From: an uncultured Lewinella sp.
GTDB taxonomy: Bacteria; Bacteroidota; Bacteroidia; Chitinophagales; Saprospiraceae
Length of the DNA: 30,123 nt
Assembly: GCA_938021455.1 (NCBI GenBank)
Contig: CALIGP010000044.1
Location: forward strand, 1 to 30,123
Direction: 5' to 3'
Below are positions 16,576 to 24,281 of this stretch, piece after piece. Numbering within the stretch: position 1 is the first letter of the stretch; every line of letters starts with the position of its first letter. The notes beneath the pieces are model-generated. The model was not told where the DNA came from. It saw nothing but the letters and a program-made list of their open reading frames with translations, and made no database searches. A program made the translations under genes and the position numbers.

Positions 16576-16605
16576 AGCCTACAAGACCATCAGACCACAA
16601 GACTA
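16576..16605 (-). repeat. GTAG/GTCT degenerate repeat (F)
   Basis: On the minus strand it reads GTAGTCTTGTGGTCTGATGG and onward, starting right behind the second exbD stop. Same class as the other GTAG repeats. Confidence 0.55.
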
Positions 16606-17001
16606 CTAATCCTCCTCCGCCGCCAAGACCCCATTAATGTTCAGCCGCATAGCCATATCCATGATGGTTACTACACCTTCAACGGGCGCGCGCTTGTCAG
16701 GGGAGATGAGCATAGAGTAGTTGCCATTAGCTTTAGCCTGCAGACGATTCTCGAGTTCGCCGACGTCAATGCGACGATTATTAAAATAGAAAGCACCGTC
16801 GTTAGCAATCCGCACATCATCAAGCCGTTCGCTGGAAGGAGAAGAGGGAGTATCCGCCCGGCCTGGCATCTTCAGGTTCAGGGCATTTGGGGCCACCACG
16901 GTGGAGGTAAGCATGAAGAAAATCAATAGCAGGAAGATGATGTCCGTCAAAGAGGACATATTAAATTCAGCATTGACCTTGGCGCGTTTCTTGAGTCCCA
17001 C
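16606..17001 (-). CDS. exbD: ExbD/TolR-type energy-transducing protein (distal copy)
   Basis: A 131-residue protein with a short cytoplasmic start (MGLKKRAKVNAEF), one membrane segment (SLTDIIFLLLIFFMLTSTVV) holding the proton-carrying Asp, and a periplasmic domain of about 85 residues. ExbD and ExbB use the proton motive force to energise TonB or related outer-membrane processes. It is the third gene of an exbB-exbD-exbD run; its first 35 residues closely match those of the other copy while the periplasmic part differs, so the two probably bind different partners or form a mixed complex. Confidence 0.9.
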   Translation of the reverse strand: MGLKKRAKVNAEFNMSSLTDIIFLLLIFFMLTSTVVAPNALNLKMPGRADTPSSPSSERLDDVRIANDGAFYFNNRRIDVGELENRLQAKANGNYSMLISPDKRAPVEGVVTIMDMAMRLNINGVLAAEED

Positions 17002-17008
17002 GGGAAGT

Positions 17009-17050
17009 TAGATTGATAGTATGGTAGTATGATAGATTGATAGTAGTGTC
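17009..17050 (+). repeat. GTAG/GATAG degenerate tandem repeat (C)
   Basis: GATTGATAGTATGGTAGTAT units in the 65-base gap directly upstream of the distal exbD start, on the plus strand (CTAC on the coding strand). Confidence 0.65.
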
Positions 17051-17066
17051 ATTTCACCATCAGTAT

Positions 17067-17465
17067 CTATCCGTTGGGCTGGGTGGCAATAATGGCCCGG
17101 GCTTTTTTGCTCGCCGCCAATTTCATAATGGGCGTGATGCGGTTAAAGGGAACACCAATTTCAGCGACGATGGTTACCGTAGCATCTTCCGGGTTATCGA
17201 CCTGGACCAGGGCATCACTCAGTGCGCGGTTAATGGCGGCACCGGTAACATCGATGTTGTTGACCGAAGTCGTCCCGTCTTTTTCCAGCTGCACAACAAT
17301 GTTAGTTGGAGCAACGGTCTGGCTGTCAGACAGCGGCAGATCAAAGGGTTTGATCTGGACCATATTGGAGGTCAGCATAAAGAAGATCAGCAGGAGGAAA
17401 ATAATGTCCGTCAGAGAGGACATATTGAATTCAGCGCTGACTTTACTGCTGCTTTTGAGGCCCAT
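17067..17465 (-). CDS. exbD: ExbD/TolR-type energy-transducing protein (proximal copy)
   Basis: A 132-residue paralogue of the next gene: same N-terminus (MGLKSSSKVSAEF) and same membrane segment SLTDIIFLLLIFFMLTSNMV with the essential Asp. The periplasmic domain differs (FDLPLSDSQTVAPTNIVVQL, then VTIVAEIGVPFNRITPIMKLAASKKARA). It lies 94 bases after exbB on the same strand. The close match of the first 35 residues and the diverged remainder point to tandem duplication followed by specialisation. Confidence 0.9.
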   Translation of the reverse strand: MGLKSSSKVSAEFNMSSLTDIIFLLLIFFMLTSNMVQIKPFDLPLSDSQTVAPTNIVVQLEKDGTTSVNNIDVTGAAINRALSDALVQVDNPEDATVTIVAEIGVPFNRITPIMKLAASKKARAIIATQPNG

Positions 17466-17519
17466 GGGGGTAGTGTTGTAGTATGGTAGTACTGTAGTAT
17501 GATAGTGTTAATACTGTAG
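17466..17519 (+). repeat. GTAG-period degenerate tandem repeat (D)
   Basis: GTAGTGTT, GTAGTATG, GTAGTACT, GTAGTATG and related units immediately upstream of the proximal exbD start, in the exbB-exbD gap. Confidence 0.7.
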
Positions 17520-17559
17520 CAACCCGACGATTACCGGGTATGGTACACTAGATACCTAC

Positions 17560-18252
17560 TTAGCCTGGTTCCTGGAGGAGGTCCATAAATTCCGTTGTGG
17601 ACCGTTCCATTTTGTAGACTACGCGCTCTACGTTCGCCACCAGCAAGTTATAGCCAACGAAGGCGAGAATACCGATGAAGAGGCCTGCGGCCGTCGTCAG
17701 TAGGGCAGAATAAATACCTCCGGCGAGTACGTCCGGGGTGATATTATCCGCAGTAGACATTTCGTAGAAAGCCGAGATCATACCCGTCACCGTACCGAAG
17801 AAGCCAATCATTGGTGCAGCACCGGCAATACTTGCCAGGGTACTAAGCCCTTTTTCCAGTCGGAAAATTTCCAGGTTACCGACGTTTTCCACAGCGGCGT
17901 CGATGTCTCGGAGGGGGCGACCAATACGTTGCAGGCCTTTGTCTACCATCCGGGCGACGGGGCTGTCCGTAGTGGCACAAAGTGCCCGAGCGTTGGCCAT
18001 ATTCCCAGAAGAGATTTCCATCCGGATACGATCCATGAAGCCTTGGTCTTCCGCGCCGGCGGCTTTGATGGTAGTATATCGTTCCACGAAGATGTAGAGA
18101 CCGACGATGAAAAGGACAAACAAAATGGCTACGATGACCATACTCAGCAAGCCGGAATCCAGCAGTACACTGAGGATATTATCACTCTCCATAGCGGGCT
18201 CCTCGTTCATTTCGAGTTCCGGCGTTTGGAAAAGAAGCAGAAAAAAGTTCAT
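17560..18252 (-). CDS. exbB: ExbB/TolQ/MotA-family proton channel subunit
   Basis: A 230-residue inner-membrane protein that forms the proton channel with ExbD. Membrane segments are near residues 28-52 (SMVIVAILFVLFIVGLYIF), 140-165 (the GFFGTVTGMISAF region, family signature) and 180-205 (TAAGLFIGILAFVGYNLL). I chose ATG 18252 (18258, two codons earlier, is equally possible). The open frame extends to 18375, but that part would run through the likely promoter at 18343-18350 and the leader hairpin. It heads the run with two exbD genes and is transcribed divergently from the M4 protease gene. Confidence 0.92.
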   Translation of the reverse strand: MNFFLLLFQTPELEMNEEPAMESDNILSVLLDSGLLSMVIVAILFVLFIVGLYIFVERYTTIKAAGAEDQGFMDRIRMEISSGNMANARALCATTDSPVARMVDKGLQRIGRPLRDIDAAVENVGNLEIFRLEKGLSTLASIAGAAPMIGFFGTVTGMISAFYEMSTADNITPDVLAGGIYSALLTTAAGLFIGILAFVGYNLLVANVERVVYKMERSTTEFMDLLQEPG

Positions 18253-18292
18253 TAACATCTGGGTGTATTTAGCGTTTGCAAAACGAATCCTT

Positions 18293-18318
18293 CCTCGCTT
18301 TCGTATGCGAAAGCAAGG
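18293..18318 (-). promoter_or_regulatory. Stable leader hairpin of exbB
   Basis: An 11-bp stem with one G-U pair on the minus strand and a 4-base CATA loop, between the -7 element and the exbB start. No U-tract follows, so it is not a terminator; it may affect mRNA stability or translation. Confidence 0.5.
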
Positions 18319-18342
18319 ATCCTTTAAATTCTCATAGTTTGC

Positions 18343-18350
18343 CAAAGGTA
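18343..18350 (-). promoter_or_regulatory. Candidate -7 promoter element of exbB
   Basis: TACCTTTG on the minus strand fits TAnnTTTG; TTTTG lies 22 bases upstream. The leader would be about 85 bases and contain the hairpin. Confidence 0.45.
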
Positions 18351-18413
18351 AAATATCTGACGCGAATCCTACCAAAATCCCTTTTTCTCCCCAAAATTAT
18401 CTCTTTGGGCTAA

Positions 18414-18434
18414 ATGCCTTGCTCAAACAAGGCA
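18414..18434. promoter_or_regulatory. Dyad between exbB and M4 protease genes
   Basis: Perfect 8-bp inverted repeat ATGCCTTG/CAAGGCAT with a 6-base loop. It overlaps the position where the -33 element of the protease promoter would be, so it could be an operator; that is inference. Confidence 0.3.
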
Positions 18435-18453
18435 TCCTCATCTGAACGATTCG

Positions 18454-18461
18454 TAAATTTG
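18454..18461 (+). promoter_or_regulatory. Candidate -7 promoter element of the M4 protease
   Basis: TAAATTTG fits TAnnTTTG, 46 bases before the start codon. A 6-bp hairpin (CCTGTT/AACAGG, 18476-18491) lies in the leader. Confidence 0.4.
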
Positions 18462-18507
18462 TGCATACACTTAGGCCTGTTTTTGAACAGGTTCCTCCCC
18501 AAATGCT

Positions 18508-21285
18508 ATGAATAAGTTTTGGTTTACAACACTGCTGGCGTGTTCGCTATTTAGTATGGCGGCACAAACCGCTCCTCCGTTGCCGGAAGGAGCGAAAGCC
18601 TTGCTTTCAGCTGGTGCTCAATGGCACATTGAAACCCCTTCCGTTTCCCGTATTGAAATTCCCAAAGGAATAGCGGCCAATACCGATGACTTTCTTGCAA
18701 ACCACTTCCGGGCGCTGGGCCTGGCCCAGCCACAAGACCTTAGGTTAGCCCGCACGACCACGGGCTTAGCGCAGCGCCAATACCAGCGTTACAATCGGTT
18801 TTATGCCGGCCACCCGGTTTTGGGTAGCCAGGTAGTACTTCAGCTTACCCCCGGCGGCGCGCCGCGCCGCCTACTAGGCCACCTCCCTGCTCCTCAACAA
18901 TTTATTGCACCTGCGACCGCGCCCCCACTGCCCGTAGCGACCCTGGCAAAAGCCGCCAAAGCACAACTACGGCCTGACTACCCACAGGTATTGCAATGGT
19001 CCGTCAGCGATCAGGGGCAAGTCTGGGTCAGCCCGTCCCCCGAATCCAGCGACTACCGTCTGACGCAAGCCTTCGAAATCAGTGAGCCCGCAGGCCTGCG
19101 GGCAGAAATGGTCTATCTAAACCCGCAAAGCGGCAAGATCATCTTCCGCCATCAGCTGCACTGCACGCTACACAGAGAGCTGTACAAAACGAATAGCACC
19201 CGCTTTAATTTGCTTTGGCAAGAAGGAGATGCTTTACCGGGGTCCATCAACGAAGACGGGCAGGAAGTAATCCGTGCCACGGGCGAAATCTACAACCTGT
19301 TTAACCGCACCTTTGGCCGACGAGGATACGATGGTAATGACGGGCCGATGCTCAATATCGTCAACGCCAACCTTTTCAATTGCCCGAATGCTTTTGCCCG
19401 GGGAAACACCATTAGCCTGTGCAGCGACGTGGTAGGAGATGACATCATTGGCCATGAATGGACCCACAACTATCTGACCAGTCTGAATGGCCTACTCTTC
19501 AGTTACGAAAGCGGCTCCATTCAGGAAGCTTATGCGGACATTTTCGGAGAAGTGGTCGATCTGCTAAATAATCGGGGGACAGACGACAGCGACGGCATGC
19601 TCCGAGATAGCTGCAACGATAATAACCTTCGGTGGCGTATTGCCGAAGACGCAACGGCCTTCACCCCTTATCTACGGGACCTCTGGAACCCCGGCTGCAA
19701 AGATCAACCCGACGCCCGTGACAGTGAAGATTACTACTGCAAACCAGAAACGGAACGGGACGGGATTCACATTAATTCCGGAGTTGTCAGCAAAGCTTTT
19801 AGCCTGCTAACGGATGGTGGCATTCTGAACGGTGATACCGTTCGCCCCATTGGCATGACCAAAGCCTTACACCTGTTCTATCACGCAGCGGACAAATACA
19901 TGTCTCCCGTGACCGACTTTCCAGCATTAGCACAGTTTTTACGACTTTCCTCCCAGGATCTTCGCGGCATTGACCTCCCCGTGCTAACCCTGGAGGACCT
20001 GCCAGCGATGGCCTCCGGGCAAATGATGGACGCCTTTGACAGCCTGCAAGTCGAGCGGGTTATTTCCGCTACCCGGATGGCAGACTCCACCGTCTGCAAC
20101 TTCACTCCTACCCTCGCGCAGGGGCCTCCGGACCTATGTACATCCAGCCAGATGCCCACCGTAAATCAACTGTTGTTTCAGGATTGGGAAACGGGCCTTG
20201 GGGACTGGACGCTCTCAGAAACATTCTTTCAGCCGCAAACCTGGCAGGCAAAGCCCTGGAAAATAACGTCTCTTTTGCCCGACGGCCGGGCCGGGCAAGC
20301 CGTTTTCGCCGCCAATACTAACGAAGGAGACTGCCGTCTTTTATTTGGAATCGGGACCACGACCTTAACCAGCCCGACCATCGCGCTAACCGGAAACGCC
20401 GAAGCGTTCACGTTAAGTTTTCAGCACTACTACTCCCTGCAGGAGAATAAGGATGGCGGCATTGTGGAGCTGTCGATAAACGGAGAAGATTTTTTTCCCG
20501 TCCCCGGCAATAGCTTCCTGTACAACGGGTACAATGGAGCATTGATGCGGGTAGGATTAAACGATAATCCGCTGGCCGGTCAGGATGCCTTCCACGGAGC
20601 AGATGCCAACAGTAGCACCGGCAGTTGGGGGGAGAGTCAGGTTGACTTAGTAGCAGCAGGCGCCAAGGCCGGCGACGACATCCAGCTCCGTTGGGTACTG
20701 GGCCAGGACGGTTGTGAAGGGTGGCTCGGGTGGTACCTGGACGACATCTCCATTAGCTTTTGCACCCAGGTTTCCCTCCCCGTCACCTACCTTGGTTTCA
20801 CGGCAGAGGGACAAAAAGATCATATTGAGCTGCAGTGGCAAACGGTACAGGAAATCGACAATGAAGGCTTCTTTGTGGAACGTAGTGAAGAAGGCAGTAC
20901 GGATTTCGTTGAGCTTGGTTTTGTAGCTGGCGGAACGGGCAACTATTCCTTCGATGATCATAGGGTGGAGGATGGGCATACGTACTTCTATCGTCTACGG
21001 CAACGAGACCTGGACGGGCAGGAGGAGTACTCGTCCGTAGTTAGCGCAAGACTGTTATCCGCAGCAAGCTCACTTACCGTCTACCCCAACCCCGCCGGAG
21101 CAGCGCTTTTCATCAATAGTAGTAGGGAACTAACAGAGATTAGTCTCTATGATGCCAGTGGACGGCGCGTACGCAGGATGCAGGGAGAAGGTAAAAGAGC
21201 CATGATGGACCTGGGCTCTTTACCGGCAGGTTTGTACTGGCTGCGGGCGGGCGAACTCATCCGGCGTGTAGTAAAAAGGCCGTAA
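18508..21285 (+). CDS. Secreted M4 (thermolysin-type) metalloprotease with T9SS sorting domain
   Basis: A 925-residue exported protease. It has a signal peptide (residues 1-20), then an FTP/PepSY-type propeptide to about residue 210. The catalytic domain has HEWTH at 316-320 (zinc His ligands and Glu317), the third ligand Glu340 in QEAYADIFGE, and His421 in GIHINSGVVSKAF. Residues about 555-755 form a beta-rich MAM/adhesion-like module (DWETGLGDWTLSE to WYLDDISISFC). A fibronectin-like module follows (ITY-like VTYLGF to SSVVSARL), then a type A sorting domain from LTVYPNPAG to the end. It should be secreted by T9SS and digest extracellular protein. All catalytic residues are present. Confidence 0.95.
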   Translation: MNKFWFTTLLACSLFSMAAQTAPPLPEGAKALLSAGAQWHIETPSVSRIEIPKGIAANTDDFLANHFRALGLAQPQDLRLARTTTGLAQRQYQRYNRFYAGHPVLGSQVVLQLTPGGAPRRLLGHLPAPQQFIAPATAPPLPVATLAKAAKAQLRPDYPQVLQWSVSDQGQVWVSPSPESSDYRLTQAFEISEPAGLRAEMVYLNPQSGKIIFRHQLHCTLHRELYKTNSTRFNLLWQEGDALPGSINEDGQEVIRATGEIYNLFNRTFGRRGYDGNDGPMLNIVNANLFNCPNAFARGNTISLCSDVVGDDIIGHEWTHNYLTSLNGLLFSYESGSIQEAYADIFGEVVDLLNNRGTDDSDGMLRDSCNDNNLRWRIAEDATAFTPYLRDLWNPGCKDQPDARDSEDYYCKPETERDGIHINSGVVSKAFSLLTDGGILNGDTVRPIGMTKALHLFYHAADKYMSPVTDFPALAQFLRLSSQDLRGIDLPVLTLEDLPAMASGQMMDAFDSLQVERVISATRMADSTVCNFTPTLAQGPPDLCTSSQMPTVNQLLFQDWETGLGDWTLSETFFQPQTWQAKPWKITSLLPDGRAGQAVFAANTNEGDCRLLFGIGTTTLTSPTIALTGNAEAFTLSFQHYYSLQENKDGGIVELSINGEDFFPVPGNSFLYNGYNGALMRVGLNDNPLAGQDAFHGADANSSTGSWGESQVDLVAAGAKAGDDIQLRWVLGQDGCEGWLGWYLDDISISFCTQVSLPVTYLGFTAEGQKDHIELQWQTVQEIDNEGFFVERSEEGSTDFVELGFVAGGTGNYSFDDHRVEDGHTYFYRLRQRDLDGQEEYSSVVSARLLSAASSLTVYPNPAGAALFINSSRELTEISLYDASGRRVRRMQGEGKRAMMDLGSLPAGLYWLRAGELIRRVVKRP
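18904..18924 (+). repeat. Dispersed 21-bp motif, copy 4
   Basis: Same motif inside the M4 protease gene, encoding IAPATAPP in a Pro/Ala-rich linker of the propeptide. Confidence 0.7.
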
Positions 21286-21326
21286 GTATTCTTCCTGGTA
21301 GGATTTTGGTAATTAAATCTCCTCCA

Positions 21327-21358
21327 TTTGCACCCCCACGGATACAACCTTAGATTTG
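21327..21358 (+). promoter_or_regulatory. Promoter of rseP
   Basis: TTTG (21327-21330), a 20-base spacer, then TAGATTTG (21351-21358): a full match to the Bacteroidota -33/-7 consensus. It lies 54 bases before the start codon. Confidence 0.65.
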
Positions 21359-21412
21359 TCCGTTCGTTAGAATAGAGCAGGCCACAACGGCTCTGCCGCC
21401 CCAATTAAGCCT

Positions 21413-22768
21413 ATGGATACTTTAATCACCATCGGGCAGCTGGTTCTCAGCCTGTCCATTCTGATTGTTTTACATGAATTTGGTCACTTCCTGCCCGCCC
21501 GTTTTTTCGGTACCCGGGTGGAAAAGTTCTACCTGTTCTTTGACCCCTACTTCAGTCTGTTCAAAAAACAGATCGGAGAGACGGAATATGGTATCGGCTG
21601 GCTTCCGCTCGGTGGTTATGTGAAGATCAGCGGTATGATCGATGAAAGCTTCGACACCGAACAGATGGAAAGCGAGCCCCAGCCCTGGGAGTTTCGCTCC
21701 AAGCCAGCCTGGCAACGCCTCATCATTATGCTGGGCGGGGTAACGGTTAACTTCATCCTTGGCTTCCTTATCTACGCCATGGTCCTGTTCGCCTGGGGCG
21801 AAGAATACTTACCAGCGGAGAACGCCGTAGCTGGTATCGCCGTCGATAGTCTTGGTCAGGAAATGGGCCTGATGACCGGCGACATGGTCCTGAAGGTAGG
21901 CGAAGTCCCCTTCGAGCGCTTCAATGATCGCGCTGTTTTGCGTGGTATTGCCATTGACAATGCCCGCCAAATTACCGTAAAACGAGGTGGTAGCGAGCAG
22001 GTCATTGATGTGGACAACAAATGGGCCGACATCCTGACCCGACACGACAATAAGCGCGAGCGACTCTTCTCCGCCCGTACTCCCTTTACTATTGGCGTAG
22101 CGGCAAAAGATGGCCCGGCGGAGAAAGCCGGCCTGAAGGTGGAAGATGCGATTCTTAGCGTCAACGGTACCCCTACCCCCTACTACGACCTCTACCAGGA
22201 CGCCGTAAAGGGCATCAAAAACCAAGAGATCACCCTGGGGGTAAAGTCAAAAGACAGTGAATCCGTACGTGAGGTAAAAGTGATGCTCAACGAAAAAGGC
22301 ATGATGCGCGTCGCACCTGCTCCGCCAGAGTATTACTACGACACGAAGAGAATTGAATACGGCTTCCTGGAATCCATCCCGGCGGGCTACAACCAGGGCG
22401 TTAATTTCCTCGGCGATCAGTTCAAAGCCTTCGGCGAAATGTTCAAGGGCAACATCAAGGTTACGGAAAGCCTGGGTGGCTTTGCCAGTATCGGCTCGAT
22501 GTTCGGTAAGCAGTGGATCTGGGAACGCTTCTGGTACATGACGGCTTCTCTTTCCCTGATTCTTGCCTTCATGAACTTACTCCCGATTCCAGCGCTGGAC
22601 GGAGGCCACGTGATGTTCCTCCTCTACGAGGTAGTCTCGGGTCGTAAGCCAAGCGACACCTTCATGGAGCGGGCCACCATGGTCGGCTTCGTCATCGTGC
22701 TTGGCCTCGTTGTATTAGCTAACGGACTGGATATCTGGCGGGGTATCAAAGGCTTCTTTGGGGGGTAA
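21413..22768 (+). CDS. rseP: Site-2 intramembrane metalloprotease RseP/MmpA
   Basis: A 451-residue S2P-family protease. HEFGH at 21-25 in the first membrane helix supplies two zinc ligands, and MNLLPIPALDGG places the third ligand Asp396 in a late helix. PDZ-like segments occupy about residues 130-290 (GLMTGDMVLKVGEVPFERF and KAGLKVEDAILSVNGTPTP). Such enzymes cut membrane-bound anti-sigma factors or cleared signal peptides inside the membrane, most often in envelope stress signalling. All active-site residues are present. It heads a plus-strand group with hscB (68-base gap) and yaaA. Confidence 0.95.
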   Translation: MDTLITIGQLVLSLSILIVLHEFGHFLPARFFGTRVEKFYLFFDPYFSLFKKQIGETEYGIGWLPLGGYVKISGMIDESFDTEQMESEPQPWEFRSKPAWQRLIIMLGGVTVNFILGFLIYAMVLFAWGEEYLPAENAVAGIAVDSLGQEMGLMTGDMVLKVGEVPFERFNDRAVLRGIAIDNARQITVKRGGSEQVIDVDNKWADILTRHDNKRERLFSARTPFTIGVAAKDGPAEKAGLKVEDAILSVNGTPTPYYDLYQDAVKGIKNQEITLGVKSKDSESVREVKVMLNEKGMMRVAPAPPEYYYDTKRIEYGFLESIPAGYNQGVNFLGDQFKAFGEMFKGNIKVTESLGGFASIGSMFGKQWIWERFWYMTASLSLILAFMNLLPIPALDGGHVMFLLYEVVSGRKPSDTFMERATMVGFVIVLGLVVLANGLDIWRGIKGFFGG

Positions 22769-22836
22769 AAGCCGAAGGCGTCTAAAAAAAGAGCAAAGCG
22801 ACTTTTTCTGTCTAAAAGCGCAAAGCGCGCCCAACC

Positions 22837-23355
22837 ATGACTAACTATTTCGAATTCTACGGCCTGCCCCCCTCTCCCACCCTGGATGAGGCCGCCCTGA
22901 AGAAAACCTTCTACGCCAACAGCAAGCGTTTCCACCCGGACTTCCACACGCTGGGCGGCGATGCCGCCCGGGAAGAAGCCCTGGAGAAGAGTACCCTCAA
23001 TAATCAGGCCTACAAAGTACTCTCCGACCCGGAGCGCCGGCTCAAGCACCTGCTCGACCTCAAAGGCGTAATGGGAGAAGAGGGTACGAACAAAATGCCG
23101 CAGAGCTTCCTGATGGAGATCATGAACGTCAATGAAGCCCTGATGGAGCTTGAGTTCGATGATGACCCCGCCGCACGGGCGAAGATTGACAATATGGTCG
23201 CGGAGCTGGAGGCTGGTTTCGAGAACGAAGTAAGCGACCTATTGACGGATTACGACGATGCTTCCGTAACGGAAAGTGAACTCAATCGCCTCAAAGACTA
23301 TTACCTGAAGAAGCGATACTTACTTCGCCTGAAGAACCGCAATCCGGAGGTGTAG
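22837..23355 (+). CDS. hscB: Fe-S assembly co-chaperone HscB
   Basis: A 172-residue J-domain protein. The HPD motif that stimulates the Hsp70 ATPase is at 33-35 (SKRFHPDFHT). The second half (about 85-170) is the three-helix domain that binds the scaffold IscU. It helps deliver Fe-S clusters from scaffold to target proteins in the cytoplasm. hscA and iscU are not next to it. The length and the order J-domain then helical domain match HscB rather than general DnaJ. Confidence 0.92.
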   Translation: MTNYFEFYGLPPSPTLDEAALKKTFYANSKRFHPDFHTLGGDAAREEALEKSTLNNQAYKVLSDPERRLKHLLDLKGVMGEEGTNKMPQSFLMEIMNVNEALMELEFDDDPAARAKIDNMVAELEAGFENEVSDLLTDYDDASVTESELNRLKDYYLKKRYLLRLKNRNPEV

Positions 23356-23377
23356 CATCCTTGCTTTTATCCTCTCC

Positions 23378-23398
23378 ACTGCACCTGCGCCTGCGCCC
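23378..23398 (+). repeat. Dispersed 21-bp motif, copy 5
   Basis: Same motif with one change (CTGCGCCC in place of CCGCGCCC) in the hscB-yaaA gap. Confidence 0.7.
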
Positions 23399-23440
23399 AA
23401 AGAGTGACAGGCCCAAAGAACCAAAAGACAAGAACCAAGC

Positions 23441-24202
23441 ATGCTCCTTCTCCTCTCCCCTGCCAAGACACTCGACATGACGCCCGCCACTGACCACCCG
23501 GCCAGCCAGCCACGGCTGTTGAAGGAAACTAAGGAACTGGCCACGGTGCTGAAAAAACAGTCACGCGGAGACCTGCAAGACCTAATGCATATCAGTGAAA
23601 AGCTAGCGGACCTGAACCACGGTCGGTATCAAAATTTCAAACTCCCCCTGACGCCAGCCAACGCCAAACCAGCAGCCCTCGCTTTCCGCGGAGACGTGTA
23701 CCAGGATCTGGAAGCAGACACCTTCACCGCTGAAGAATTTGCCTTTGCTGACCGCCAGATTCGGATTCTCTCCGGCCTGTACGGCGTTCTGCGGCCTAAC
23801 GACCTTATGCAAGCTTACCGCCTCGAAATGGGCACCCGGCTAAAGAATAAAAAAGGCAAGAATCTCTATGAATTCTGGGGCGATAAAATCACGCACATCC
23901 TTAATCAGGACCTACAAGAGAATGGTGACGATCTGATTCTGAATCTTGCCAGCCAGGAATATTTTAAAAGCGTAAAAACGGCTACTCTCAACGGTCGTCT
24001 GCTAACGGCTCACTTCAAGGAAGCCAAGGACGGCAAATACCGCGTAGTCGCCTTCAACGCTAAACGCGCCCGTGGTCGGATGGCCAACCTGATTACTAAG
24101 GAAGGCATTACTACTGCTGCGCCCCTCAAGGAATTGGTGGTCAATGATTATGTCTATGATGCCGCGCTGAGCACGGAAGACGACTGGGTTTGGGTGAAGT
24201 GA
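23441..24202 (+). CDS. yaaA: Peroxide stress protein YaaA
   Basis: A 253-residue protein of the YaaA/DUF328 family. It starts LLLLSPAKTLDM and contains ALAFRGDVYQDLEA, LSGLYGVLRPNDLMQAYRLEMGT, NLASQEYFKSV and FNAKRARGRMAN, all standard for the family. YaaA lowers free intracellular iron during peroxide stress and has a DNA-binding fold with a helix-hairpin-helix-like element; its chemistry is not settled. It is the last gene in the rseP-hscB-yaaA row, 85 bases after hscB. Fe-S assembly and iron control next to each other make functional sense. Confidence 0.95.
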   Translation: MLLLLSPAKTLDMTPATDHPASQPRLLKETKELATVLKKQSRGDLQDLMHISEKLADLNHGRYQNFKLPLTPANAKPAALAFRGDVYQDLEADTFTAEEFAFADRQIRILSGLYGVLRPNDLMQAYRLEMGTRLKNKKGKNLYEFWGDKITHILNQDLQENGDDLILNLASQEYFKSVKTATLNGRLLTAHFKEAKDGKYRVVAFNAKRARGRMANLITKEGITTAAPLKELVVNDYVYDAALSTEDDWVWVK

Positions 24203-24281
24203 GGTAGGTGGTAGTTTTGTAGTCTGTAGACGGTAGAATTGTAGGATTTCGACTACCGTCTACCGCTCTACCGTCTACCCA
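24203..24281. repeat. GTAG/CTAC repeat pair forming an inverted repeat (E)
   Basis: GTAG units fill 24203-24245 after yaaA, and CTAC units fill 24252-24281 before the convergent gene. GTAGACGGTAG (24226-24236) pairs perfectly with CTACCGTCTAC at 24253-24263 and again at 24268-24278. It could serve as a two-way terminator. Confidence 0.7.

Larger units (their letters stand above)
16255..16605. other. 351-base gap with MITE and repeats, no gene
   Basis: Convergent gap between the glycosyltransferase and exbD. I see no credible gene. It holds GTAG repeats at both ends and the 211-bp element described separately. Inside that element CCTCTCCCCGGCC (16341-16353) and GGTCCGGAGGAGAGG (16401-16415) form an imperfect inverted pair. 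Confidence 0.6.

Noticed and set aside
18253..18375. Longer exbB start at 18375
   Set aside because: It would run through a TAnnTTTG promoter match and a leader hairpin, and the extra basic segment is not typical of ExbB.
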